Made by a program: the position numbers and the translations under genes
Notes under the pieces: model-generated
What the model saw: only the letters and a program-made list of their open reading frames with translations
Told to the model about the DNA's origin: nothing
The model's database searches: none
Shown here: piece after piece, positions 16,342-25,058 of the stretch
Layout: every line of letters begins with the position of its first letter
Position numbering within the stretch: the stretch's first letter is position 1
Assembly: GCF_014489575.1 (NCBI RefSeq)
Contig: NZ_CP060789.1
Coordinates: 806,001 to 870,000, forward strand
Length of the DNA: 64,000 nt
DNA from: Tessaracoccus defluvii
GTDB lineage: Bacteria; Actinomycetota; Actinomycetes; Propionibacteriales; Propionibacteriaceae
Reading direction: 5' to 3'

Positions 16342-16626
16342 TTACGAGTTCTTCGTCTGCTCCCATACCGTCACCCGGTGCACGCCGAACCGCTTCGCGA
16401 TCGACAGGACGCTCTCTCCGTTGGTGCGGGCGGTTCGGATTGCGTCCACTTCTTCCGGCGTCAGTGGCGTTCGGGACCGTCGCGTTGGGTTCGAGACCGC
16501 CCCCGGCTCGGGCTCAGTCACCAACGGCCGTGCGCTCACGATGCCCGGTTTCGCCTGCTCCCACGCGGCACTCAGTCGCTCCAGCCGCTCCCACGTGTTC
16601 GGGCTGAGTCCACCGGCGTCCACCAA
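16342..16626 (-). CDS. HTH C-terminal segment of the serine recombinase, detached by integration
   Basis: A 94-codon frame (TTG or GTG start inside the right attachment core) reading [19 protein letters not shown], a linker, then a resolvase-type [23 protein letters not shown] and [16 protein letters not shown]. There is no ribosome binding site; immediately upstream is a terminator hairpin. Joining TCCACCA at 16619 to TCCACCA at 5983 places this frame in phase with the recombinase: ...[15 protein letters not shown].... The simplest reading is that it is the recombinase's own C-terminal DNA-binding domain, intact only in the circular element and probably silent here. Confidence 0.8.
   Translation of the reverse strand: MVDAGGLSPNTWERLERLSAAWEQAKPGIVSARPLVTEPEPGAVSNPTRRSRTPLTPEEVDAIRTARTNGESVLSIAKRFGVHRVTVWEQTKNS
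16619..16625. other. Right attachment core (attR), TCCACCA
   Basis: Second copy of the 7-bp repeat. Left of it is element DNA; right of it (ACAGGTGTTCAACCC and a hairpin) is what one would expect directly after the tRNA before insertion. The rebuilt circular junction would have GTGTTC and GAACAC as inverted arms about 14-18 bases either side of the core, as expected for a serine-recombinase attP. Confidence 0.72.
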
Positions 16627-16635
16627 CAGGTGTTC

Positions 16636-16672
16636 AACCCTCGAAGTCGTGAGACTTCGGGGGTTGTTTCGT
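16636..16672 (+). terminator. Displaced terminator of tRNA-Ala
   Basis: AACCCTCGAAGTC pairs with GACTTCGGGGGTT (13 bp, one G-U) around GTGA, followed by GTTTCGT. It begins 11 bases after the right attachment core. No plus-strand gene other than the element lies directly upstream, so it most likely terminated tRNA-Ala before insertion. Confidence 0.75.
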
Positions 16673-16711
16673 ATTGCGACACCTCTTCGGCGATCCTCTG
16701 CCGCGAATGCG

Positions 16712-16748
16712 ACCGGGCCGCGAGCGATGTGATCGCTCGCGGCCCGGT
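16712..16748 (-). terminator. Strong hairpin after the IclR-type regulator
   Basis: A perfect 17-bp stem (ACCGGGCCGCGAGCGAT / ATCGCTCGCGGCCCGGT) with a GTG loop, 17 bases beyond the stop of the minus-strand regulator gene. The T-rich flank is on the plus-strand side, so it may work in both directions. Confidence 0.7.
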
Positions 16749-16764
16749 GTCGTGTTTCTACGGG

Positions 16765-17490
16765 TTACTCGGGGGCGCTGCTGCGGCGCAGCACCTCGCT
16801 CAGCCGCTCGGCCGCGGCCAGCACGGCCGGGGCGTGCAGGCGGCCGGGGGAGCGGGTCAGGCGCTCGATCGGACCCGACACCGACACCGCCGCGATCAGC
16901 TTGCCCGACGGCGCCAGCACCGGGGCCGACACCGAGGCCACACCGGCCTCGCGCTCGCCGACAGACTGGGCCCACCCGCGACGGCGGACCGCCTGCAGTG
17001 TCGTCAGGGTGAACGACGTGTGGTCGAGCATCTTCTCCAGCTTGTCGGGCTCCTCCCAGGCCAGCAGCACCTGGGCGGCCGAGCCGGCCTTCATCGACAG
17101 CTGGGCGCCGACGGGAACCGTGTCGCGGAGGCCGTGCGGGCGCTCGATGGCGGCCACGCAGATGCGCACGTCGCCCTGACGGCGGAACAGCTGCACCGAC
17201 TCGCCCGTGATGTCGCGCAGACGGCCGAGGATCGGGCCGGCGGTCGCCAGCAACGGGTCCTCACCGGCCGACTCGGCCAGCTCGATGAGTCGCGGGCCCA
17301 GCACGAAGCGGCCCTGCAGATCGCGGCCCACGAAGCGGTGGTGCTCCAGGGCGACCGCCAGCCGGTGGGCGGTCGGACGGGCCAGGCCCGTCGCCGTCAC
17401 GAGGCCCGCGAGGGTCAGTGGATTGCGTTCGAGGGCGGCCAGAACCGCGGCCGCCTTGTCGAGTACGCCAACGCCAGAAGTCTCGTCCAT
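16765..17490 (-). CDS. IclR-family regulator of leucine synthesis (NdgR/LtbR type)
   Basis: A 241-residue regulator: N-terminal winged HTH ([20 protein letters not shown]) and C-terminal IclR effector domain ([40 protein letters not shown]). It is divergent from leuCD with a palindrome between them, the arrangement of NdgR (Streptomyces) and LtbR (Corynebacterium), which control leuCD and related amino-acid genes. Repression of leuCD is inferred from context. Confidence 0.9.
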   Translation of the reverse strand: MDETSGVGVLDKAAAVLAALERNPLTLAGLVTATGLARPTAHRLAVALEHHRFVGRDLQGRFVLGPRLIELAESAGEDPLLATAGPILGRLRDITGESVQLFRRQGDVRICVAAIERPHGLRDTVPVGAQLSMKAGSAAQVLLAWEEPDKLEKMLDHTSFTLTTLQAVRRRGWAQSVGEREAGVASVSAPVLAPSGKLIAAVSVSGPIERLTRSPGRLHAPAVLAAAERLSEVLRRSSAPE

Positions 17491-17506
17491 ATGGTGAGAT
17501 TATCAA

Positions 17507-17519
17507 TCCACATTGTGGA
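17507..17519. promoter_or_regulatory. Palindromic operator candidate TCCACATTGTGGA
   Basis: A perfect inverted repeat TCCACA-T-TGTGGA, 17 bases upstream of the regulator start and 77 bases upstream of leuC. Position suits simultaneous autoregulation and control of leuCD by the IclR-type protein. Confidence 0.65.
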
Positions 17520-17595
17520 CACGCAACCCCTGGGGAGGGGGCGTCTGGGGATACTTGCCTGGTTGTTCGATCGACCCGGCAGGAGTACAGGAGCC

Positions 17596-19002
17596 ATGGG
17601 CAAGACACTGAGTGAGAAGGTGTGGGACGCACACGTCGTGCGCTCGGCCGAGGGAGAGCCTGACCTGCTCTACATCGACCTGCACCTCGTGCATGAGGTC
17701 ACCAGCCCGCAGGCGTTCGAAGGGCTGCGCCTGGCCGGTCGCCCGGTCCGTCGTCCCGACCTGACGCTGGCTACCGAGGACCACAACACCCCGACGCTGA
17801 ACATCCTGGCCCCGATCGCCGACCCGGTCTCCCGCAAGCAGGTCGACACGCTGCGCCAGAACGCCAAGGACTTCGGCGTGCGCATCCATTCGCTGGGTGA
17901 CAAGGACCAGGGCGTCGTCCACATCATCGGCCCCCAGCTGGGCGTGACGCAGCCGGGCATGACGATCGTCTGCGGCGACTCGCACACCTCCACCCACGGC
18001 GCCTTCGGGGCCCTGGCCTACGGCATCGGCACCTCCGAGGTCGAGCACGTGCTGGCCACGCAGACGCTGCCGCAGGCCAAGCCGAAGACGATGGCCGTCA
18101 ACATCAACGGCGAGCTGCCCGACGGCGTCACCGCCAAGGACATCGTGCTGACGCTGATCGCGAAGGTCGGCACCGGCGGCGGCCAGGGCTACATCGTCGA
18201 GTACCGCGGCAGCACCATCGAGGCGCTCTCGATGGAGGGCCGCATGACGATCTGCAACATGAGCATCGAGTGGGGCGCCAAGGCCGGCATGATGGCCCCC
18301 GACGAGACGACGTTCGCCTACCTGAAGGGCCGCCCGCATGCGCCCGAGGGCGAGGACTGGGACGCCGCCGTCGAGTACTGGAAGACGCTGCGCACCGATG
18401 ACGACGCCACCTTCGACGTCGAGGTCGACATCGACGCCGCGCAGCTGACCCCCTTCGTCACCTGGGGCACCAACCCGGGCCACGGCGTGCCGCTGGGCGC
18501 GGCCGTCCCCGCGCCGGAGGACTTCGCCGACGAGGTCGAGCAGGCCACGGCCAAGCGCGCGCTGGAGTACATGGACCTCATCCCGGGGACCCCGATGCGC
18601 GACATCGAGGTCGACACCGTCTTCCTGGGCTCCTGCACCAACGGCCGCATCGAGGACCTGCGCCTGGCCGCCTCCGTGCTGAAGGGCAGGAAGAAGGCCG
18701 ACACCGTCCGCATGCTTGTCGTCCCCGGCTCCGCCCGCGTCCGCCTGGAGGCCGAGGCCGAGGGTCTCGACCAGGTGTTCCTGGACTTCGGCGCCGAATG
18801 GCGCGCCGCCGGCTGCTCGATGTGCCTCGGCATGAACCCCGACCAGCTGGCCCCCGGCGAGCGCTCCGCGTCGACGTCGAACCGCAACTTCGAGGGGCGC
18901 CAGGGCAAGGGCGGCCGCACCCACCTGGTGTCGCCGGCCGTCGCCGCGGCGACCGCCATCACCGGCCACCTGTCCGCCCCCGCCGACCTGATCGGAGCCT
19001 GA
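17596..19002 (+). CDS. leuC: 3-isopropylmalate dehydratase, large subunit
   Basis: With LeuD it isomerises 2-isopropylmalate to 3-isopropylmalate in leucine synthesis. The 468-residue protein starts at the ATG after CAGGAG; the frame is open far upstream but that part is unrelated. Aconitase-fold 4Fe-4S ligands are visible in [12 protein letters not shown] and [10 protein letters not shown], with [20 protein letters not shown] earlier. leuD follows after 3 bases. Confidence 0.97.
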   Translation: MGKTLSEKVWDAHVVRSAEGEPDLLYIDLHLVHEVTSPQAFEGLRLAGRPVRRPDLTLATEDHNTPTLNILAPIADPVSRKQVDTLRQNAKDFGVRIHSLGDKDQGVVHIIGPQLGVTQPGMTIVCGDSHTSTHGAFGALAYGIGTSEVEHVLATQTLPQAKPKTMAVNINGELPDGVTAKDIVLTLIAKVGTGGGQGYIVEYRGSTIEALSMEGRMTICNMSIEWGAKAGMMAPDETTFAYLKGRPHAPEGEDWDAAVEYWKTLRTDDDATFDVEVDIDAAQLTPFVTWGTNPGHGVPLGAAVPAPEDFADEVEQATAKRALEYMDLIPGTPMRDIEVDTVFLGSCTNGRIEDLRLAASVLKGRKKADTVRMLVVPGSARVRLEAEAEGLDQVFLDFGAEWRAAGCSMCLGMNPDQLAPGERSASTSNRNFEGRQGKGGRTHLVSPAVAAATAITGHLSAPADLIGA

Positions 19003-19005
19003 GCC

Positions 19006-19611
19006 ATGGAACCCTTCGTCAACCACACCGGCATCGCGGTCCCGCTGCAGCGCAGCAACGTCGACACCGACCAGATCATCCCCGCCGTGTACCTGAAGCG
19101 CATCACGCGCACCGGCTTCGAGGACGGCCTGTTCGCCGCCTGGCGCAACGACCCCGAGTTCGTGCTCAACAAGGAGCCGTTCAGCACCGGCACGATCCTG
19201 ATCCCCGGCCCGGACTTCGGCACCGGCTCGTCGCGTGAGCACGCCGTCTGGGCGCTGCAGAACTACGGCTTCAAGGTCGTCATCGGCACCCGCTTCGGCG
19301 ACATCTTCCGCTCCAATTCCGGCAAGGCCGGCCTGCTGGTGGCTCTGGTGTCGGAAGCCGACCGGGACGCGCTGTGGGAGGCCGTCGAGGCCGATCCCAC
19401 GGTGGAGACCACCGTCGACCTGCCGAGCCAGACGATCACCCGCGGCGCCCTGACGGTGAGCTTCGAGATCGACGACTACACGAAGCACCGACTGCTGAAC
19501 GGGCTCGACGACATCTCGCTGACCCTGCAGCACGCCGATACGATCTCGGCCTTCGAGGCGACCCGTCCCTCGTTCAAGCCGAAGACGCTCCCGGCCCGCA
19601 CCGCAGGCTGA
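19006..19611 (+). CDS. leuD: 3-isopropylmalate dehydratase, small subunit
   Basis: A 201-residue swivel domain of isopropylmalate isomerase. Typical blocks are [34 protein letters not shown] and [14 protein letters not shown]. Directly downstream of leuC in one operon that ends at a strong terminator. Confidence 0.97.
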   Translation: MEPFVNHTGIAVPLQRSNVDTDQIIPAVYLKRITRTGFEDGLFAAWRNDPEFVLNKEPFSTGTILIPGPDFGTGSSREHAVWALQNYGFKVVIGTRFGDIFRSNSGKAGLLVALVSEADRDALWEAVEADPTVETTVDLPSQTITRGALTVSFEIDDYTKHRLLNGLDDISLTLQHADTISAFEATRPSFKPKTLPARTAG

Positions 19612-19631
19612 CGCGCAATACCGCAATACCC

Positions 19632-19670
19632 AGGAACGCCCCCGCCGACGGCGGGGGCGTTCCTCGTTTC
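19632..19670 (+). terminator. Rho-independent terminator of leuCD
   Basis: AGGAACGCCCCCGCC and GGCGGGGGCGTTCCT form a perfect 15-bp stem around GAC, followed by CGTTTC, 20 bases after the leuD stop. Confidence 0.9.
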
Positions 19671-19704
19671 CGCGCCCGGCGGAGTCGGCCGGTACGGTCG
19701 GGAC

Positions 19705-20752
19705 ATGATGACCGCTGAGAGGCTCCTGGCCGGGCCGCGGGGCCGCCGCCTGCTCCTGCATGTCGCGCTGACCTGCGACCTCGACCAGGAGCAGAGCCTC
19801 GCCCGCGCCGTCTCCGACACCTCGTATGCCATCGCGGTGACCCGCGGCCACGCCGTCTCCCGGTTCGGCTGGGGGGATCCTGGGCCCGAGCGGACCATGG
19901 CCGACGTCGTCGCGGCGCTCGGGAGTCTGGACCTCGGCCCCATCGGGGACGCCGTCGTGTGGGAGGCGTTGTCCGCCTCCGTCGACTCGGCCATGTACTG
20001 GCAGGAGCCCGACGGCGACGACCTGCTCGCCGCGCGCCCGGCCGTCGTCGAGGGCTGGGGCCGGTCGCGGAACGGGTCGCGGCGCTGCCGACGCCTCTCT
20101 GGTGGGGCGGCCCCGCGCCCGTGGGGGACCAGTGGGAGTTGCAGTGGGACGAAGCGGGCGCCGGTCCGCCCCGGGGGACGCTCGCCGGCTGGCGGAGGAG
20201 GTGCTCCTGGAGGAGGAGCGCGCCACCGTGGAGCGGGCCGGCTCCGTGCAGGAGATGATCTCCGGGTTCTGGTGGTCCCGGCCGCCGCACTGGCTGTGCT
20301 CCAGCACCCGCCTGGTCGACGGCGTGCCGGTGGGGATGCGGCTGGTCGAGGATGCCCTCGGCTGGACGAGGGCGACGGCGACGCGGCTCCAGGTCGCTGC
20401 GGGCGCCCGCATCTACGAGGTCGACTCGGCCGCAGCCTGGGCCGGACTCTGCCGGGAGTTCCCGCTCGAGGTCACCGCGCAGCGGCGCCACGACTGGTAC
20501 CGGACGACAGGCCGCGAGGGCCGCTGGGTCGTGCCGGACTGGGCTGCCGTCGCCGGGAGCTACGATGCCGTCCACCTGAGCGTCGAGGGATACCTGGAGG
20601 CTGCGACGACGGCGATCCCGGTGGCGGGTGAGCTGGCCAGCGTCATCGCGGGCTGGGACCCGGACACGACGTGGTGGCTGACCGACGCGGCCACGCCGAC
20701 AGGGCAGTCGCGCAGGGTCGTCTGGGATCCCGACGCCGGCCAGGCCGGCTAG
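19705..20752 (+). CDS. Conserved-type hypothetical protein (two frameshifts)
   Basis: Three consecutive frames make one product of about 345 residues. Frame one begins MMTAERLLAGPRGRRLLLHV and ends near EGWG at the G run 20057-20060; the second reads VAERVAALPTPLWWGGPAPV; after the G run at 20173-20177 the third continues RRLAEEVLLEEERATVERAG, SGFWWSRPPHWLCSSTR and stops at 20752. Each change corresponds to one missing base. The tryptophan-rich sequence has no recognised domain. Its stop TAG overlaps the stop of the convergent amidohydrolase. Confidence 0.7.
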
Positions 20753-21866
20753 AGGCGGTCCAGCAGAGCGTCGATCTTCGCGATCCGGTCGATCTCGGGG
20801 TGCGGCCGACGCTCACCGTGCGCCAGAAGTTGGAGTGTGTGACGAAGCTGACAGCCGAGTCCGTGCCGACACCCATCCGGATCCCGTGCTCCATGGCCGT
20901 GCGGATGCCGGTCAGCATCTCCTCGACGATGAGTTCGGCGTTCGCCCGCACCACCGGGTCCGCGCCGGTGTCCTCGATGGGCAGCTTGGTGAGCGGCAGC
21001 GCGGCCTGCATCGTCGGGATCAGGGCAGACGAGCCCCGCAGGGAGGCCGGGTTGTCGAGGAACAGGCCGATGATCTCCTCGTTCATCGCGCTGCCGTGTT
21101 CGATGGTGTCGACCCCTGCCCGCAGCGCCGCAGCCACGCCGTCGGCCGACTGCGCATGCGCGGCCACGAGGACGCCCGCCTCGTGGGCCTCCTGGCAGAT
21201 GACCCGCATCGACTCCTCGGGCATCTCCGGTCTGCCTGCGTAGCCGACCTCCTTGGCGTCGCTGACCCCCGCGGTCGCGGCGATCTTGATCGCCGTCACG
21301 CCGGCCCGCCGGCTGGAGCGGGTGTTGGCCCTGGCCTGTGCGGGGGTGTCGCAGATCAGCGCGATGGTCGGGGCGCCGTGGCCGCCGGTGATGGCCATGA
21401 GCGGTCCGGAGGCCAGGACACGTGGGCCGACGAGCCGCCCGGCCTCGATCTCCGTGCGGGCCTCCACCACCTCGTAGGCCACGTCGCCGACGCTGCGCAG
21501 CGTCGTCACGCCGGAGCGCAGTTGGGTGGCCAGGTTGGCGCGGGTGCGGCGACGGAGCACCAGGCGGCCCGCGAACGAGCGCAGGAACCGGGCCACGAGG
21601 TCGACCGTGGCGGGCTTCGTGTAGAAGGGCGGCAGCAGCGTGCCGTCGGCAAAGAGGTGGGCGTGCGCGTTGATGAGGCCCGGGAGGACGAAGCGTCCGC
21701 CTGCGTCGATGCGGGCGAGTCCGGGGGCGAGGCCGATGCTCGTCGACGGTCCGGCGTGGCTGATCGTGCCGGCGGCGTCGACGGCGATGGTCCAATCCCG
21801 GTGGACGGTGCCGGCAGCGTCGGCGGTGACGACCGTGGCGTTGGTCAGGGCGAAGGACGTGGCCAT
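20749..21866 (-). pseudogene. Metal-dependent amidohydrolase, frameshifted and C-terminally shortened
   Basis: An imidazolonepropionase-like amidohydrolase. Present: INAHAHLFADG (metal-binding HxH), the KIAATAGVSD lysine region, AHAQSADGV, DTIEHGSAM and GVGTDSAVSFVTHSNFWR. After NFWR the frame changes (near 20823) and only about 20 residues remain (HPEIDRIAKIDALLDRL, stop at 20749). Family members usually have some 50 further residues there (helices plus the DLVV.DG.PL strand), so a deletion as well as a one-base loss is likely. The start is the ATG at 21866 with no strong ribosome binding site. Broken gene or assembly fault; substrate unknown. Confidence 0.75.
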
Positions 21867-22019
21867 GGGGAGATTCTTGCGTGTTGAAGCGCGGCTGGGG
21901 AGCAGTCCGAGTCTCTGCTCAAGTGGACCTTGCCGACGGGGTAGTTGCATCTATGGCGGGTCGGGCCCCTTCTGTCAGACGGTCCCGGCATAATCGAGCT
22001 TGTTGGTTTCTCCTAGTCA

Positions 22020-25000
22020 GTGGGGTCGGGAGTGGGCAGTGGACGTGGCATTTCGGCAGTCGTCGATGATGAGGGGTTCCGGAGGCCGGATATCACCTAT
22101 GACGAATGGAACCGCGCAATTGCGGACGTGGTTTACCCCGAGCAGCCCGAGGCAGCGCCGGTCTATCTGGCGCTGGACGAGAGCACCCTTGCGGAGCTTG
22201 GTGCGGTGTTTGACCTGCCGCAGGACCAGGTAGTAGGTGAGCTTGCACGCAGCGTCAAGCACGAGCTTCGAGCGACTCGAGGCGCGGCGGATCTGAGGTC
22301 GGTCACACGTCGCTTGGATCAATGGAGGGCGAGAAGGAGCGGGCCGCACGAGCCACCGCCGGTACTGGCGTTCCTTACCGTCCTTTGCCTCGCGGCTGAG
22401 CGGATGGCGAACGACAGCGACATGGCCGCCGCCAACTTCTACGGTCGCGTGGGCGAACTGCTCGAGATCCCTTCTGCACGTCAGAAGTTCGCCGGTGCAT
22501 ATCGCGACGTTGCTGAGGACTACTGGTTTGCCCTCGAGGACTGGCTGGAGCGGCTGGACGGGCTGCGGGGTCTGCCCACAGCCGTGGCGGTAGGGCACAG
22601 ATTCATCGGCCTCCCTATTTCTCAGGTCCTCGTGAGGGCCAGCGACCGTGCGCGACTTCCGGAATATTTCGAGGCCGAAGGGCTCGCGCCGCGATCAGTC
22701 ATTCCGGCCTCTGAGTTGCAGCACAGCTTCCAGGCCTGGATCGAGCAACCCGAGTGCCGGGTTTCGAAGCAACTGAGGGGACATTGGGCCCGCAGTAGTG
22801 CCAGACAGCGGATCCTTGAGGTGGTGGCTAACTCACTGGCCGCTTGGGACGGTGTGTCACAGGGCGGCGAAGGACAGAAGACGGCCAAGGCTGTGCTTTC
22901 GCTGACCGTGGGCACTTTTCCTCGTCGGGGCGTACGAATGCAACCCGTGGCCTATGTCGCCCAAGCCGACACACCTCGAACTGGTGAGATTCGCACAAGC
23001 GGGGGGTGGGTAGCCGTGGATCTGGTGCCTCGTGCCCCCGGTCTGGTCGATATTGGACAGGGGGAGTCAATGGACACCGCATCCCTGCTTGAGGGCATCA
23101 TCCGTGTCCGTGACCCCCACACCGATACAGAGCTTCTGAGGCAGCCGCGAGGATTGTCCATCTTCAGACGCCATGAGGCGCTCAAGTGGGTTGAGGCCGA
23201 CCGAACCATGCTCGGTGAAGACCTCATGCTGGTCGTCCGTGACCACGAAAAACTGGTGAAGCGCGTTAACAACCTGCTGACGACATCTGCACGGACGGGC
23301 TGGGGGCTACTGGACCCCAGCTTCCCTGGTCATCCACCGGGCTGGCTCATGTACCAGAATGTTCAGCTACTCAGGGCGCCCGACGTGCGTCAAGACGACT
23401 TAGACCTCGGCGCCCTGGTTCCGTTAGCCCAGACACAGATGACTGTCTCGGGTGGCTTCTCCCTGCCGGGCTCGGTGAAGGGTAAGTGGCATCGTGAAGC
23501 TCTCCCAGAGGTCCGGGTCGTCAGCGACGACACGAGAGGGTTCGCCCTGCGGCTCATCGATTTTGGTCCGCTTGACCAGCCCGAGAAGAGCACGACGCTC
23601 GTTCACCTCATTTCGGATGGCCCCGGCGCCCTGGTGATGCCGCTGGCGAACGAGGAGTTGGAGGATGGAAACTACCGCGCGGAACTGGTCGATTCTGAGG
23701 ATCAGGTGACCTCGTCGACCATGATCCGGGTGCGAAGCGCGGACACTCCCGATGTCAGGCGGCGGACGGAGACTTCTGCTGCTAACCAGTTCACGCTCGA
23801 CCCCCTCTGCGTCATTTCTGCCAGCCAGCCGTCCGACGGGCCAAGCATATCCGGCGCCGTCGTGTCGGATCCGCAACCATTTGAGTTGATGGAAACCCTC
23901 TTGCCTGAAGCGGTCAGTTGGCAGACTGAACGCACTCACCGCGTCAAGCTCAAGGTCGGCATTGAGCGCATCCCGGCCGACAGCTGCGTCTACACGGGAA
24001 GCCATCACCGTCAGGTAGAGACCGCGCCGACGGATCGGGATCATCGACCCCTTACACCCTATGTTGAGAGTGAGTGCAGCAAGTGCCACGTCAAGCGGCG
24101 CTACCCGACAACGCCACGCTCACGGCGCACCCAGCGGCCGGGAGCGCAGCCGTCTCTAGAACGACTCGAGGCGCCGCCAGTGTTCCAGTCAACGGACGAC
24201 AATCGCTGGAACACGGTCCTGGACGCAGTCCGCCACTGCGGAGCAGGTTCCATGGGGGCACTGAGCCGGATTGCTTCCTTCGCGGACGCAGGAGCGTTGA
24301 CCCTCGACCACCTTCAGCGAACTCTGACTGCCCTGGGGCATATTGACGTCCTTCGAGACTGCAACACGCTTGAGTTGAAGTCGTGGGACCTGGCACCCAC
24401 AGCGCTAGTCAAGACTCGACGAGGGTGGTTCCTCGCCGGTGACTGGAGTCAGGGCAGGAGGCTGACGACGCTGCGGGCAAACGCACGCATCTCGTTCACG
24501 GCACTGGGGCACGGTGAAGCACCTGACTCGTGGTTCTTCTCTGAGCTTCCAGAGGACGCCTCGGACATCTCGGTCGTTGACTCCCCGCTGGACTTGGCGC
24601 GGGAACTCCCACTCCTCAGTGAGGTACTCGCGAGCCTGCCGCGAGTTCCCGCCATGCGCCGAGCCACGGGGCTCAGCCACTTCGATCCTAGGTCGGCTAA
24701 ATGGAACGATGCCGAGGGTATGGGTGCGCTGGGGGGCTATCGCCTGCGTGGCTTCTCGACAGACGACTTCCTGCGGACCGACACTGATCTTGATCACGAC
24801 ACCATGGCCCGGTCTACGGTTCAGTTGAGCAAGCACGCAACCGCGCTTCTGTGGCGACGCCGGCCGCTGCTCGCATATGACCGACGGACCCAGATCCTGC
24901 GGGTTCCGCTGGGTGCCAACCTGCCCGGGTTGTACGAGCGAGCCGTTGTCGGATCGTCTGGCATCGCACCCAAGGTGGTTTCTGGCTGCCTTGAGTACCC

Positions 25001-25052
25001 CGATGTGACCCCGGAAATCGCCGGCCATATTGGCTATCTGCTGACCAACTAG
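22020..25052 (+). CDS. druH: Druantia type III protein DruH (putative)
   Basis: A 1010-residue protein with no catalytic motif that I recognise. It has predicted helical N-terminal parts (ESTLAELGAVFDLPQDQVV), a possible metal site CSKCHVKRRYP near residue 690, and WFLAGDWSQGRRL in the C-terminal third. Identification rests on partner and size: Druantia III is a two-gene anti-phage system of a ~1000-aa DruH and a very large DruE helicase, and this gene ends 6 bases before such a helicase. The start is uncertain; GTG at 22020 is the first usable codon and no ATG follows soon. Codon third positions are clearly less GC-rich than in flanking genes, suggesting transfer. Confidence 0.72.
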   Translation: MGSGVGSGRGISAVVDDEGFRRPDITYDEWNRAIADVVYPEQPEAAPVYLALDESTLAELGAVFDLPQDQVVGELARSVKHELRATRGAADLRSVTRRLDQWRARRSGPHEPPPVLAFLTVLCLAAERMANDSDMAAANFYGRVGELLEIPSARQKFAGAYRDVAEDYWFALEDWLERLDGLRGLPTAVAVGHRFIGLPISQVLVRASDRARLPEYFEAEGLAPRSVIPASELQHSFQAWIEQPECRVSKQLRGHWARSSARQRILEVVANSLAAWDGVSQGGEGQKTAKAVLSLTVGTFPRRGVRMQPVAYVAQADTPRTGEIRTSGGWVAVDLVPRAPGLVDIGQGESMDTASLLEGIIRVRDPHTDTELLRQPRGLSIFRRHEALKWVEADRTMLGEDLMLVVRDHEKLVKRVNNLLTTSARTGWGLLDPSFPGHPPGWLMYQNVQLLRAPDVRQDDLDLGALVPLAQTQMTVSGGFSLPGSVKGKWHREALPEVRVVSDDTRGFALRLIDFGPLDQPEKSTTLVHLISDGPGALVMPLANEELEDGNYRAELVDSEDQVTSSTMIRVRSADTPDVRRRTETSAANQFTLDPLCVISASQPSDGPSISGAVVSDPQPFELMETLLPEAVSWQTERTHRVKLKVGIERIPADSCVYTGSHHRQVETAPTDRDHRPLTPYVESECSKCHVKRRYPTTPRSRRTQRPGAQPSLERLEAPPVFQSTDDNRWNTVLDAVRHCGAGSMGALSRIASFADAGALTLDHLQRTLTALGHIDVLRDCNTLELKSWDLAPTALVKTRRGWFLAGDWSQGRRLTTLRANARISFTALGHGEAPDSWFFSELPEDASDISVVDSPLDLARELPLLSEVLASLPRVPAMRRATGLSHFDPRSAKWNDAEGMGALGGYRLRGFSTDDFLRTDTDLDHDTMARSTVQLSKHATALLWRRRPLLAYDRRTQILRVPLGANLPGLYERAVVGSSGIAPKVVSGCLEYPDVTPEIAGHIGYLLTN

Positions 25053-25058
25053 GAAGAC

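Noticed and set aside
16318..17595. Very long upstream extension of the leuC reading frame
   Set aside because: It runs antisense through the IclR gene and the element end, has no homology, and leuC has a good start at 17596.
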